64,000 nucleotides of DNA from Mugil cephalus (taxonomy: Eukaryota; Chordata; Actinopteri; Mugiliformes; Mugilidae): the NCBI RefSeq assembly GCF_022458985.1, contig NC_061773.1:2548001-2612000 (forward strand), written 5' to 3'. The number at the start of each line of letters is the position of its first letter. Position 1 is the stretch's first letter. This document shows, piece by piece, positions 11,732 through 24,567 of the stretch. The notes beneath the pieces were generated by a model, which ran no database searches, was not told the DNA's origin, and saw only the letters and a program-made list of their open reading frames with translations. Position numbers and translations under genes: made by a program.

Positions 11732-14661
11732 ATGGCTCTCTTGCACTATGCCATGTTGGTGCTACTATGTGGTTTTGGTTCTGCCACGACCACCGTTGTG
11801 GTTGACGCAGACTATGGAGGCATTCCTCTGTGGATTAACCGCCTGCTGGGTGAGCCCAGTGTGCTGAGTCTGCAGGGCCGAATGGATCCAGCCTGGTTCA
11901 GGGCTAATAACCCAGAGGCCTGCCCTCAACAGTGTGACTGCCCCATCCAGTGGCCCACAGCGCTCTACTGTGACCACAGAGGCCTGGTGCACATCCCTGA
12001 CCACCTGCCAGACCGAACTGAATACTTGTTTCTACAGGTGGGAAAACACAGACACGGACACTGAGCATGTGTTATCTTTACAGTGGTCAGCCACAAACCC
12101 ACAGTGGTTTTCCATTTACTGTTCACATGGTACCTTTCACACAGTAGTTAATCTACACTACACTTTACTATGTATTCCCAGGGAAACAACATCTCCTCCC
12201 TATCCTCTTCTGACCTGGCCAACATTACCAGCCTTCGTTGGCTCATCCTGGATAACAACAAACTGCAGAGTGACACACTGGAGCAGGCAGCTTTACAGAA
12301 CCAGACCCAGTTGCTTTACCTTTTTGCCAACCACAACCAACTGACTTTGGTGCCGAGTGATTTACCAGCCGGACTCAAGCAGCTACGACTGGCCCACAAC
12401 CAAATCAGCAGCATCACCCCAGGAGCCTTCCAGAACCTGCACAACCTGACGCTGCTCCTGCTACAGGGAAACAAACTGCAAATCATCACAGAGGGAGACC
12501 TCAAAGGTGGTGTAAAGTGTCTCTTTCTTTCTTTGTACTTGCAGAACTAAGGATGGAAAATGATGAACCAACTGTCTATTTGTGTCATAGTCAATGGTGA
12601 TGTGATTAATTATAATAACTATAAACTATATAATAATTACTTATAATAATAATATAATATAATTACTTAAAATATGTGAAAAAGCTCTGTGTCAGGCTGC
12701 ATCCTACTGGGGATGTCTGCTGCCATCAAGGAGTGTCATTACTATGAGGTGGGGGTGTCTGGTCTGGTCTAGGTGGGTGCTACATGTCTAAGAAACATCC
12801 ACATGAATGAATACCAGGTCTAAAAATTTGAAAACACTAAAATGTCACAAGATGGCCAACGTTATTTACTTCTGCCGTCATAATGTTATGGATGAATGGT
12901 GTATATAAAATACAGCCAATAAAACATTTTTGGTTAAAATAGCAGGGAATACATTTAGTTGGTTTAGAAAGTTAAAACTGTTGGATTATTATGTACAGTA
13001 CTGATCATTTGTGAATGAGTGTGTGGATGTCTTCTTGTTGTCTTCTAGGCCTGGTCAGTCTGAACCTGCTGGACCTCAGTGGAAATTTGTTTTCAACCAT
13101 ACCCAGGCCTCTACCGCCCTCCATCCAGCAGCTCTATCTGTCAAACAACTCTCTCTCTGGACTGGCTGAGAACAGTTTTGAGGGATTTTTCAACCTCAAG
13201 TACCTTCGTTTGAGTCACTGTGGCCTGAAGAACCTTAGTATCCACCCACAGGCCTTCAACCACTCCAGCTTGGTGGAGCTGGATCTTTCTTATAACAAAC
13301 TGACCAAAATTCCCACAGTGCCCACCACTCTGCAGTACCTATACCTGGAGGCCAATGAAATAAAAGGTGAGGGGCAGCTACAGAAAGAAAACACGTGCAA
13401 GTATACTATTTACCTAATTTCTCACACATGTGCACACATTCATGCATTTTACCTTTCATAGTTAGTGAGTTATGTGGCTGAACACCTGGGGAAGTGTAAG
13501 AAACAATCCTGCTATGCAGAAGAAGAAATGTGGAAAATGTGACAGGAAACCTTCACAGAAGCAGCCTCTTGGAACACATCCAAACCTCGTCGTTGCATGA
13601 CGGATGTGGGAGGGGTTACATTTGAGCAGCAAGTGAAAGGCAGAGGAGGGACATGGAAAGAAAAGAAGTGAGGAGAAGGCGGAGGAGAGAATCAGGGAGG
13701 GAATATTGGTTGGATGGATGTGGGGAAAGTAGGTTAGCAAAGAGGCGAGGAGAGTGGTATGAGAACATCTGTGATGGATTCAGAAGTAAGAGTGCCAGAT
13801 GAACCAGAAGCACACACTGTTCCCCCCTTCAGTCTCCCCTTTCCTCTCCCTGGCTGCTCGCCATCACTTTGACCGAGGGGACTTATATCATGGTGCAGCA
13901 AGACTTTACCCAGGAGCCAAACTATGACTGACATGACCAACCAGCAGCTGTGAGCTGGTGTTCAGTTCTGGTTCACGACTTCTGGCAGAGTGAAAGTATG
14001 CTCTTGTTTCTCGATCTATGATGCAGCAGACAGTGCACGAGCGAGACAGACAGACAGGCAGCAGAACACTTCCACAATAACATACACCTCATCGTCTAAC
14101 TAGCAGCCCTCAGCTACCGCCGTTCCTGTGTGCCAAGGCCCTGAGCTGAGAGAAACTCTATGACTGAAATGTCAGAGAAAAAGCGGGAGGGGGTGTTGTG
14201 GTTTCCTTTGCCTCCGTTTTCACCACAGCACCTGTCTAATGGTAAATGCAGACTCTATGAGAGGAAGAGGGACATTTGCAGAGTGCACAAAGCACCTTTG
14301 ATTTGACAAATCTCATAACAAGACTGCAGTGTTTCACCTTATTTGAACAGGATTTATATATGCTACACAATGAGTAACTAAAGACCTCTAGACTGTTTCA
14401 GTATATACAGCCTCTTAGAAATACAACAATAGCCAGGTTGACATCACATTGGTAAATGTACAAGCTTTAAAACAAAATATTCTTGTCTGTTTTTCTCTGT
14501 TCACTGTAGAGTTCAGTGTGCCCAGTTTATGCAGAGAGGTGGGACCTCAGTCCTATTCCAGGATCAAGATCTTACGACTGGATGGAAACAAAATGTCCTA
14601 CCAGCAGCTACCCCCCGACTGGGTTTTCTGCCTGCGAGTGATTCAAAGTATTTACATTTGA
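11732..14661 (+). CDS. Class II small leucine-rich proteoglycan, lumican/fibromodulin-like paralogue
   Basis: Secreted LRR matrix protein, predicted to bind collagen. Exons: 11732-12037, 12182-12506, 13049-13366, 14510-14661 (stop TGA). Introns are GT-AG in phases 0, 1 and 1, and the joined frame is open for 366 aa, a normal class II length. Residues 1-18 are a signal peptide. The cysteine cluster CX3CXCX9C (C64, C68, C70, C80) marks class II and excludes opticin, which is class III. About ten LRRs follow, with sequons including NIS at 105, NIT, NQT, NLT and NHS. Two C-terminal cysteines lie in PSLCREV and VFCLRVI. The C-terminal part (GPQSYSRIKILRLDGNK, then LPPD) resembles lumican, while the locus between fmod and prelp suggests an old member of that cluster. 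I recall no mammalian gene at this position, so I leave the symbol blank. AATAAA signals lie at 15142 and 15217. Confidence 0.93.
12689..12904 (+). mobile_element. Inverted-repeat DNA transposon, copy B (5'-truncated)
   Basis: Starts at the family's TGTGTCAGGCTGCATCCT block and runs to GTCATAATGTTATGGATGAATGGTGTA. The left terminal repeat is missing. It lies in the second coding intron (12507-13048) of the SLRP gene. Confidence 0.8.
13367..14509 (+). other. Last intron of the second SLRP gene
   Basis: Phase 1 intron of 1.14 kb with donor AAAG|GTGAGG and acceptor CACTGTAG. It falls at the same codon, relative to the C-terminal cysteine, as the phase 1 intron before ATC AAT GGC in prelp. No other gene is seen in it. 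Confidence 0.8.
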
Positions 14662-15141
14662 AATATTTAGAAATAAATATACAAGATCTCCAGCTTGTGA
14701 CTGGAAAGTCAAACAATCAAGACCAGAGGACACCGGAGTAAACTTATCATCAGAGGCTGAACTCAACACTAAACCAGTCTGATTTTAGGTCAATGCAAAA
14801 AGAAATGATCAAAACTGTTCTCAAAGCAGTGCAGTCCCATGACTGTCTCTCCCTCATATTTCCATCCTTTCCAAGTTCTGCCTCATCAGTCTGCTACATC
14901 TGTGTGTTATTAACAAACAAGCACAGCGTCTCATTGCTGACCTCACTGAATACTCAGCTCTGGTTACAATGAGCTGTGTCGGGGGAAAGGGAAAACATGC
15001 CCGAATGGTAAAATCCAGTAGCTTCTCCGTGACAGAATCTGACTCGGTTAGCTGGACAATGTTCAACAGCAACGCAGCTGGGCAAGAAAACATGTTTTAC
15101 TTGAGACATTAAAGTATTAACACATTTGTAAACCTTGTTTA

Positions 15142-15222
15142 AATAAAATGTTGGTACTTGAAGATTGATGTTCATGATCCTTGCCATGAAATTTGTTATG
15201 TACATTAAAACAGAGAAATAAA
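15142..15222 (+). terminator. Polyadenylation signals of the second SLRP gene
   Basis: Two AATAAA hexamers, at 15142-15147 and 15217-15222, lie 480-560 nt downstream of the stop codon. A T/G-containing stretch follows the second (TGTACTTGTCTTATC). Either could be used. Confidence 0.6.
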
Positions 15223-16130
15223 ATAGCTTTTCATATACCGTGTACTTGTCTTATCTTAAATATGGAACAATAAGCTGGTTCACATGGCACCTGAAATGTA
15301 ACTACATTAAGCAGATCATTGTGTAAGATATACATGGAAAAAATGAGTCATATGAGGACATCAGCATCAGCAATGACATGTCAGCGACAGCCCCCAAATA
15401 ATAATAATAATAGTGTAGTATGTAAAGTGTAAAAAACCCAATGTACAGTCCAGTGTGACTCTTTCTTGATACTGGGATATTTGGTCTTCACTGATACATT
15501 AAAGGATTTGACTTTACACTTGTGTGTACCGCTGGTGTGCTCTGGTTCTCAGGCCTGTGCTTTATCATAACATCATCTCACAGTTTGTTTTGGAGGAAGT
15601 TTCCAAATGAGTAGAGCTGGTGGCTGTGTTCCAACCCTGTGTAGACAGATAAAGACGTCAGTGGCAAAAAATGGAGGTATTGCCGATAGTGGTAAAAACC
15701 TGAGATTTCTTTGAGTGCTATGCAATACTTGGAAGTGTATATTTAAAAAAATAATAATAATAAAAAAATCTACAACTGTAATTCAGTGTCGTATAATTGT
15801 AACATTCATATCTCTGCATTTATGCAGCAGGTGACTACAGCTGACGTAGAGTTAATAGATATATTTATAGCTGCTACAGTCTGAGGTGGATCAGAGAGTG
15901 TGTTTGTCTGCAAAACCAAAGTGAGTTATAATTTCCTGCCACATGAAATACCAAAACAAATACCATCTGCGTCATCTCACCGACCATGAGGGATGGAAGA
16001 ATGACCCTCACAAACAATGACTACTGTTATAATCTTGTGTTGCTTTTCTCATAATAACAGTGCTTCCTAATAATAATGACCTAGAGCGCTCATTATTGCG
16101 ACTTCTTCTATTTTCCCATGGTTACAAGAT

Positions 16131-16525
16131 ACACCGACCGGCAAAACATTATGACCACCTCCTAATACAGTGTAGGTCTCCTTTGTGCCTCCAAAACAGT
16201 TGTGACTCATCAGAGAATGGACATGGGTCTTCAGAGGGTGTCCTGTGGTAAATTTGTGCTGTTCTTCATGTTTTCTGAGTTTTTTTTGTGTGTGTGTCTG
16301 TGTCAGGCTGCATCCTGCCGGGGATGGCTGCTGTCATCAAGGAGTGTCACTACTGTGGAGTGGGGGTGTCTGGCCTGGTCTAGGTGGGTGCTACATGTTT
16401 AAGTAACATCCATGTGAATGAATACCAGATCCAAAAGTTTTAGCAGTCCCAGCAGAACATTGTATTGTAAAAAGGTGGTCAGTGTTATTTACTTCTCCTG
16501 TCAGTGGTTTGTGCCTGTTGGTGTA
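16131..16525 (+). mobile_element. Inverted-repeat DNA transposon, copy C
   Basis: Begins ACACCGACCGGCAAAACATTATGACCACC after a TA and ends near GTTGGTGTA, so both ends are recognisable. The middle is deleted relative to the copy at 24068: the block with GGATCATCCCACAGA is absent. Confidence 0.8.
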
Positions 16526-17599
16526 TGTGGCGAACATTTCTGAGCTGAGGGGGTTTCCTCATAATTACGAAACACTAAATCAGAATTGTGAGCTGTATAA
16601 TTAGAAAAAAGCTCAAGCAGTAAATATAAAGGGTGTGTTCTTTTGAAACAGGGAATGGTGAAAATGATGATGGTTTGCTTCAGTTTATATTGCCTGCATG
16701 GCGATAGAGAGCAAAATGTGTAAGTAATGTGTAAGTAATACTTAATGTGTAATACTGAATTTTAGATTTCCTTGCTGTTGCATACAACAAGGAGCCCAAA
16801 CAGTTTTGGTTTGTGGACCATTAAAACAAAACAATGTCTGTTTTTGATAACTTGTTATTGAATTTACACTTTGTATATATATTGTACATAACATAGGTTA
16901 ACACAGGATAGGTTTTCATTCAAATAGGCTTCAAGAGATAAAACTGTCCAATGATACATAAATAGATATTCATATAACTCATAAAACAACTCATAAAACG
17001 ACATTGATTAATTTGTGGGAAACGACAAATTGGAAGTTTGTTAAAAGCAACAATAAAATTTATGACTTTGATGACTTTTAAATCATATGCTTCCTTCAGA
17101 TGGTTTTCCTGGAGATGAAGTGTGTAACACTGGGATACAGATACTTACCACCACATAACATGGTCTGTACTACGTGTTCTCTCTCTCTCTGCCATGTACC
17201 ATTACTAAATTCACTGCTGTATTTTCCAGGTGACACCATGTCTTCAAAATGCTGTGAGTGTGTTTGATGGTCTGATCAGATTGTGTTATGTCTGGACCCA
17301 CTTTTAACAGAAACAGGCGTCGTACACACAGAGCCCCATTGACGGGTGAGAATAAACCATAAAAGTCTACATGAACTTCTTCCAGTGACGACCAGCCAGT
17401 AGTCTGCCGAATACTTCTGAAGTCATGGTGGAAGGAGACAAGTTGGAGGAATAAACTCACTGGTTCCATGTTGCCGCTGAAAGGCTGTAAACACAATATG
17501 AACCACATTATTAAAGGAACAGTCCGAGAAGTGTACTTAGTCACTTTCCATGATGATAGAACTTTACTTATTTACTTTGACCAATATTTTTTCCATTGT

Positions 17600-17805
17600 T
17601 ACATGTAGCGCTAGGGTGGCACAGCAGCTCGTGGTTAGCACTGATGCCTCCCAGTGAGAAGGTCTTGTTAGGCTAACTGGTGATAATAGGCTGGCGACCT
17701 GTCCAGGGTGTACCCTGCCTCTCGGCTGACAGCTGGGATAGGCTCCAGCAACCCCCACGACCCTAGTGAGTTCGATTGTAGAAGATGAGATGAGATGAGA
17801 CATGC
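17600..17805 (+). repeat. SINE-like fish repeat, plus copy of an opposed pair
   Basis: Holds GTGGCACAGCAGCTCGTGGTTAGCACTG, AGGCTGGCGACCTGTCCAGG, GTACCCTGCCTCTCGGC and GGGATAGGCTCCAGCAAC, ending in a GATGAGA microrepeat. This is the best-preserved member of this family in the window. Confidence 0.75.
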
Positions 17806-17829
17806 AGTACTAGCAACAAGTACAGTGTC

Positions 17830-17995
17830 CTGGTGGCTGGGCTCAGTGAACTTCAGTTTGAGAAAACACAAATAAGTCCTGGAGCCTAACTCAGCTGGCT
17901 GATATGCTACCACACTCACACCTACAGCCAATTCAGAATCCCCAATCAAACTAGCAAACATGTCTTTGGATGGTGGGAGGAGCTGGAGTACACGT
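17830..17995 (-). repeat. SINE-like fish repeat, minus copy of an opposed pair
   Basis: Reverse complement of the middle part of the same family: CACACTCACACCTACAGCC, CCAATCAAACTAGC, and CATGTCTTTGGATGGTGGGAGG. It lies about 25 bp after the plus-strand fragment. Confidence 0.7.
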
Positions 17996-19344
17996 GGGTT
18001 ATCAAACCAATTATAAACCAGTTAAAATGCTTAACATTATGGAGGGGAATTTTTTCAATCAGACAATCAACAATGCACACTCTTATATCAGGTCAGATTA
18101 ATATGTAATGCGTCAGCCTGGAAAACGTTATGGGTTAGATTACATCGTGACTGAAATTACATTAAGTTAAGCCTTATTTAGGGGTTTCTTGTCACGTGTT
18201 AATGCTAATGCTAACCATAATTTTTCTTTCGTGTAGATGCTGGGTTTCTCAGTTAGGTACTGTAAATGTCTGGCAATTACATGGTGGGCAGTTCTTACAA
18301 ATTAAGTTGAGTTAATCATTATTTGGGGGATTATTGTTACACGTTAATGTTAACTGCGAGTTACTGTAACATTAGATCCATTGGTGTCCAAGCAGAAGTT
18401 GCATTTAGTACTTTACCCTCCACAGTGGTTCCACTTCTTGTAATATCTTTGTTAGAGAGGCTTCTCTTGATAAAGACAGACCAGACTTCGTCCCCTCTGT
18501 GTCCTCCCTTGGTCAAATCGTCACCCAGTGAGTGTAGGGGTCGGTGAATATAGTCCCATCAGTCAGTCAACTTTTTAAAATAACACTCACGTCTCAAAGA
18601 GTGAGTGTATTACTATATTCTCTAAAATATACGTTTTCCTCGTCCATTCTTCCCAAAACCATTCCATATGCTAACTGCCGTTTACAAGCTATAGTGTTTG
18701 AGATCTTTTGCTTCCAGTTAAGCCCCACCCCTCAAAATACATCGGTGACCATGTCCACCAACATGGTCACTGCAGCTCTGACACACTAAAGGAACACCAA
18801 ACAAAGAGTATTAAAACGGCTACTTGAGTTTGTATGGTGTCCCTGGAGCTCCAGTGGCATTTACTGCAACTTTATTAGCAGCGTCCTTGTAACATCGCGT
18901 CAACATCCTAACATGAGTAACGGTCTCTCAGCCCCACACTCTCTGATCAAAATAGTAAAGGTTAAACATGCCTTCAACATAAGATACATCACAAAAACAA
19001 ATATAATGTGCATGGAAAATACAACTCACCATAACACTATATCAGTGGGAGCCCTGAGCTTGTTTCTCTGCAACGAGACGGTCCCATCTAGGGGTGATGG
19101 GAGACATTGCCCTGCGCAAAGAAACTTTCTAAAGACGTTTGTTTTTTGTTCATTTGCTAGCTTGGGGGTTTTAATTAAGCGGTAATGGATTATGTGCTAC
19201 CAGAGGGAGCAGCCCCGTTAAAAAGGTAGCCATGTGACTGAGGCAAGCATCTTGACCTGTGTCAAGAGTGAATCATAGACAGATATGAGGGAGAGAATAC
19301 GATAATTTTGTTCAGAATCAGATACTAAATAAAATGGATGTGAA

Positions 19345-19442
19345 TTTGTGTGAGTTATGTATTCTTTCTGTGCGGCCTGATACCAATTGACCCATGGACC
19401 GGTACCAGTCCGCGGCCCAGGGGTTGGGGACCACTGTTGTAC
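19345..19442 (-). mobile_element. hAT-like transposon end fragment
   Basis: The stretch TTCTTTCTGTGCGGCCTG ... GGACCGGTACCAGTCCGCGG ... GGGGTTGGGGACCACTG resembles the terminal part of widespread vertebrate hAT non-autonomous elements. Only one end is visible. Orientation and family are from memory. Confidence 0.5.
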
Positions 19443-20280
19443 CACATTCCTCCTTTTCAGAGCCATGGAGCACCGATCCAAAATGAAAGCAAGATTTATA
19501 GGGCATCAACAGCCGTATTTTAAAAGGAACCACATTTGAAATATGGCACGGTGCTTGTATTATTGAATCCTCACTAGGTGTCTCCAGCTCAAGGAGGAAT
19601 ATACAGATGCGTAAGTTTTTCAGGAATCGTCTTCTGGTTTGGAATTTATGCTGCATGAGGGTGCACTGTATAGCCTATATTTGCCCAGTACATAAATGGT
19701 AGTTGTGAACCACTAAGTGAAGGTGCTTCTCAAGGCCATCATTGTTCTTATTATAGTAATAAATAATCAGTAATGGCCACTAAGAGACCACCACAAGCTT
19801 GTGGCTTTGAGAACCTCAATGAAGATAAAGTTAAGTGAAAATATATCTAAGAACTGATGTTAAAAATGGTTGACATAACAATCTGCTCCAAAGGAGTATG
19901 TGACTTACTGTGAAATTTAAACAGACGATGTGAGTTCTTATTCATTAAATTGTAGGAACAACAGTAATTCATGTTTCTTCTTTTCATAGTCAAGAGATTA
20001 TTGTTACAAGCATTGAAGACTGAATAAAACTCTAGCTGGTAGGATCATTAAAGCTCTGGCCGTTCCTTTCCTCTGAACTCTGCCATGGAAACTGCCAGTG
20101 AAAACAGTCTGCTAGGAAGCTCTTCGCTGTGTCAACGTTAAGAGCTGCAGAGGTCTCTCTACCTCTCTTATCACATCCCCTCTGTATACAGACACTCACT
20201 TTCTATCAGTACAAAACATTTCTAGAAGTGTCAAATCTTTTGATTCTCATTAGAATTGAATTCACTGCTACGAGGTTTTA

Positions 20281-20470
20281 GTGTCTGGTAACAGGGAGTT
20301 GTTAGTGGGGGTCTTTGGGTCCTATGGGTTGAGGGGAGGGGACTCTGTGGATCATCCCACAGACACTTGATCTGTTTGGGATCTTGTGAAATTAGAGGCC
20401 AGGTCAACACCTTGTGCTGTTGTTGTGACAAGATGATTTTATTTATTTCTTCTGTCAGTGGTGATACTAT
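20281..20470 (+). mobile_element. Inverted-repeat DNA transposon, copy D (internal fragment)
   Basis: Contains GTGTCTGGTAACAGG, GGGTCCTATGGGTTGAGGGG, GGATCATCCCACAGACACTTGATC and GGCCAGGTCAACACCTTGTGC, then jumps to CTTCTGTCAGTGG near the right end. Most of the right half is deleted and the left terminus is missing. Confidence 0.75.
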
Positions 20471-23097
20471 CATACCAGCAGGTAATTTGTATTCATTATT
20501 CAAAAGTGGAAACTAGAAGGGCTACAATTATCCTGGAAGCTACACAAAACTAGCTATCAGAATATGAGTCTGATTATACACCATTTGAATTTCATTATAT
20601 GCTGTGTTTCAACCAATGGAGAAAAAATATCTCATGTCCTTCATTGCATGAAGCATGCCTAAAAGTTTGATTGGCATAGCAGATCTTCGCTAAAGCATTA
20701 TCAGTGTGCAACAGAGGGATTCCAGAGCAATATTCCACTACAAAACATCTGTGGACGGGGGTTCTTGTGGCTGCAGGCTGAGGAAGGAACCACAAACTGG
20801 CATACAGCTCTGATATCTCTTGTTATTCTACAGTTCGTGAAAACATTTGTGCATTTTTCTGTTCAGGTGAGATGAAGACAAAGAACAAGAAGTGTACCCT
20901 ACAAACTTTAATTTACTTGTGTGACTTCCTTGATATGGGTTGTTAAGCTGTTAAGCCAATCAGGGTGGTCTCTATCACCATCGCTCTCTGCTGATAAATC
21001 AAAATGCTGTGTCTGCCCAGAGGGTTCCAGCTAGTGACACACAGCAAAAACTAGACCCTCAGATAGTCAGAGACTGGCAAACAACTGCTGGCAAAAAACA
21101 CTGGCTTAGTGTGCCACAACCCCAGCATCATAAGAGTGGTAAAGGGAGGGAATGTTGGACATAAGTCAATCCCAATACAGAATTGCTTAGTATTGCTTCA
21201 TATACTGGATATGATGTGTTGTGCAATTACCCTGATGCCAAAAATTACATTTGATGCCAGCTATTAGTAGCTTTGTCAAAAACATCAGACAGTGATACTT
21301 TTTAATGTCATACAGTAGCTAGAGCTTGAGCAAACTTCACTTTAGTTACAAAGCTGATGTTAACTTTATGAGTGGAATGTGCCCTTCACCACCGCTTTAT
21401 TGGCTGAGTGAAATTATTGGTGTTTATGAAAATTAATTGAATTCACAGAGACCAAAGGCTGAGACAAAGCAGCTCCTCTTCTCGTCTGTGTAGCAGAGAA
21501 TCCATCCACATCTGCAGCAGAGGGAGAAAAGAAGGGATACATGTTTGACTGCCAACTTAAGGTAGCTGTGGTTTCATGAATTGGACTGCGTGACTTACTG
21601 CATGGATTTCAGACAGCAGAGTGTTGGTGAGGTTCAAGAGTGATGTTGGTTCATTCTTGCAGTTGATATTCTTGTCCTTCCATTCAAAGGTCGAGATCCA
21701 GGGTCGAGGCTAAACTGGAAAAGTACTTTTTTACGGGCCTGTGTGATTTTGTGAGGGGACATGGTGGCCATGTTGAAACTGGGCTCCTTGTAGAGGCAAC
21801 AAAATACATCAGATTTTATGAGGAAAAATTAAAAGATTAGAGAAAAGTCTCAAACAAGTATATTTTTGACCAGTCCCTCAACTTTACAGACTAAAACAGA
21901 GGAGATTATCATTGTCCTCCATTGTCTTAAGACAAAGAAGAAGATTGCCACTATGCTGCAGGCTACACTGCTGGTAACTCGTCTGCTAATTTGTGTTTTT
22001 TCTGATGCTGAGACATGTGTCAGACAACACTAATGCATAGTCTGATTGACCAAGTGACTCAAACTGACCCATAATACACAGACATGTTGGTACCTCCCAG
22101 CTATGTTAGGAGTCTGCTTGTACTGAGGAGGTTGGCTCTATCCCAGTGCAGACTTGTGATGCTTTAGTGGTTTTGGCTCGATGGCTGAGGAAGCTGTGAG
22201 TTACATTTACAGGCCTGTTTACAAGCAAGACTAAGACCTGCAGGCCTCTTATTAGACAGCCACATACAAACACTCACACACACAGATGCTGACTATGCTG
22301 TCTTGTCTTTCCCTTCAAGCCTGAGGAGGGTTTTTACTCCTTAATAAAGTCATACGACACCTGGAACAACTGTACACATTACATGACAGGAGGCTCACAA
22401 TCCTCGGCTTCTAGCAGTAATGAATATTCAAACAAAGCTTAAAAAATAGGGAAGGCCTCTGGCTTACAGTAGTGGGTCCTAATAATATGGCAAGGTAGAT
22501 ATAATCTTCACAAAATCTTTTACTGAGGCCACCATCCTTAGACAAGGAAACAAGCAACACTTTCTTTTGTTCAAATGCCAAATTTGGCATTTAACTATCA
22601 CATCTTTTATTTTTTATTATTTGGAATGGTTCTTGATATCAAACATAAAAGTGATGGAAAAGGATTTTGTTTATTTGTGATTTGTGATACCACACAGTTT
22701 GTCATGATACTGGAAGGGACTGCTTACAACTCGAGTTCCTGAGGTTTTTTCCACGGGACTGGTTGATGCCCGGCTGGGACATTTCACTGCGAAATATTCA
22801 CAGGACTGTGTTTAGACAGATGAGGGAGTATTTTTCTATATTTTGTTCCTATTTCTACTTTATTTCCCTAAATGACTTGTCTTTCTCACTAAACAGTAAG
22901 ATGTGAGGGAGGTGTCTCAGAGTGATCAAAGGTGTGAGACTGACCATTGAACAGTATGTATAAAGTATGTGCGTTGCGTGTGAGAGGAGGGTTTCGACCT
23001 CTTATGGAATCTATAGCAGACGTTCTTTATTTAACCAAAGGACCGACGCACCCTCATATGTGAAACACATGCAGCTTAGCCAACACAATATGAGCAA

Positions 23098-23098
<1 letters not shown>

Positions 23099-23153
<55 letters not shown>

Positions 23154-23168
23154 ACAAACACACACACT
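23099..23168. repeat. (CA)n microsatellite
   Basis: About 25 pure CA units followed by an interrupted CA stretch; 70 bp in all. Confidence 0.95.
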
Positions 23169-24067
23169 GCTGAACTGCACCAGTACTACTTATAGCTTAT
23201 AAAGGCACATGGGCACGACCTCTCTCTTTTTTCTTTTTTTTTTGTCTATAAAGGAATCCATCTGTGCAAACATCTTCAGTCTTCCAGTCTTGCATCCGTA
23301 TGCATTAAAAATGTTAAAAACCTAAGTGGCTTCTGAAGTTAAGTCAGAACCTTGAGTCCAAGTGAAGGCATAGCGGGTCTGCCAAGTATTGGATTTCTCA
23401 GAGTGAAAGTGAGTGTTGGATCAGGATTAGCTTTCACTGCTTTAAAATGATTCCATTGATGGTATGCTAACATTAGTTTAGCTAACATTGTTATAACTGA
23501 TTAAATTGAAAAGAAGAATGAAAAGACTGTCAGGCTGTGACTTCAGATGAAAAAAAGGCTATAATGCACACAATACATCTTTATGCATTTTTCATAGTCT
23601 CTGAAGAATGCCATCCCTGAAAAAACAAAGCCTGCAGCTCATCAAACCTCGGGTGTAAACTGTGTGAGCTGAAGCCTGTCTGTGCCGGAGGATGTTTAAT
23701 TTAGTGCATGATGGAGGAGCTTTGATTTGAAAGCGTCCACAGGTGGTTTCTTTCAGTTAACTCCAAAAACAGTAATTCAATAAATTTGATTTATTATGCG
23801 TCACTAGCGATCAGAAACATCACCAGCATCACAACCAGAGAAAACACTACATAGAAGGTGGCAAGCAAAATGTTTTAGCTTTTAACCAGAAGAAGCTGCA
23901 ACTCGTATGGGTGGAGCCCCCTGCTCTAGAATGGCCTGGTAGAGAGGCATTAAAAAAAATAAGAAGGAGATGGAAGAGGAGGAAAAGTTTAGCTGCTTTT
24001 GGGGTCCACAGTAACTAATGGTGCTCAGTGTCTGTTATAACACATGGGACTGTGAACAGTTCAATGT

Positions 24068-24567
24068 ACACCAATAAGGCATAACATTATGACCATCTTC
24101 CTTATATTGTGTAGCTCTTCCTAGTGCCTCCAAAACAGTTGTGTCTCATCAGAGGATGGACATAGGTCTTCTGAGGGTGTCCTGTGGTGTCTGGTAACAG
24201 GATGTTGTTAGTGGGGGCTTTGGGGTTGAGGGGAGGGGCCTCTGTGGATCATCCCACACCAGCCGTATTTTAGGGATCTAGTAAATTTGGAGGCCAGGTC
24301 AACACCTTGTGCTGTTCTTCATGTTATTTTGAGTTGTGTTTTTGTGTCTGTGTCAGGCTGCATCCTGCTGGGGATGGATGCTGCCATCAAGGAGTGTCAT
24401 TACTATGAGGTGGGAGTGTCTGGTCTGGTCTGGGGGGTGCTACATGTCTAAATAACATCCACATGAATGAATCCCAGGTCCAAACGTTTCCCAGTAGAAC
24501 GCTGAATTGTCACGAGATGTCATTAACATCACATGTCAGTGGTCATAATGTTATGGTTGATTGGCAT
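24068..24567 (+). mobile_element. Inverted-repeat DNA transposon, copy E (longest copy)
   Basis: The left end is ACACCAATAAGGCATAACATTATGACCATC and the right end GTCAGTGGTCATAATGTTATGGTTGATTGGCATA. These form an imperfect terminal inverted repeat of about 30 bp flanked by TA. At 500 bp it is the fullest copy here. No transposase frame is present. Confidence 0.85.

Noticed and set aside
11732..14661. Opticin as the identity of the middle SLRP gene
   Set aside because: Its N-terminal cysteines are spaced CX3CXCX9C, the class II pattern, and it has about ten LRRs. Opticin is class III with different spacing and fewer repeats.
20231..20503. 90-codon open frame on the minus strand
   Set aside because: It is antisense to an internal fragment of the inverted-repeat transposon (copy D).
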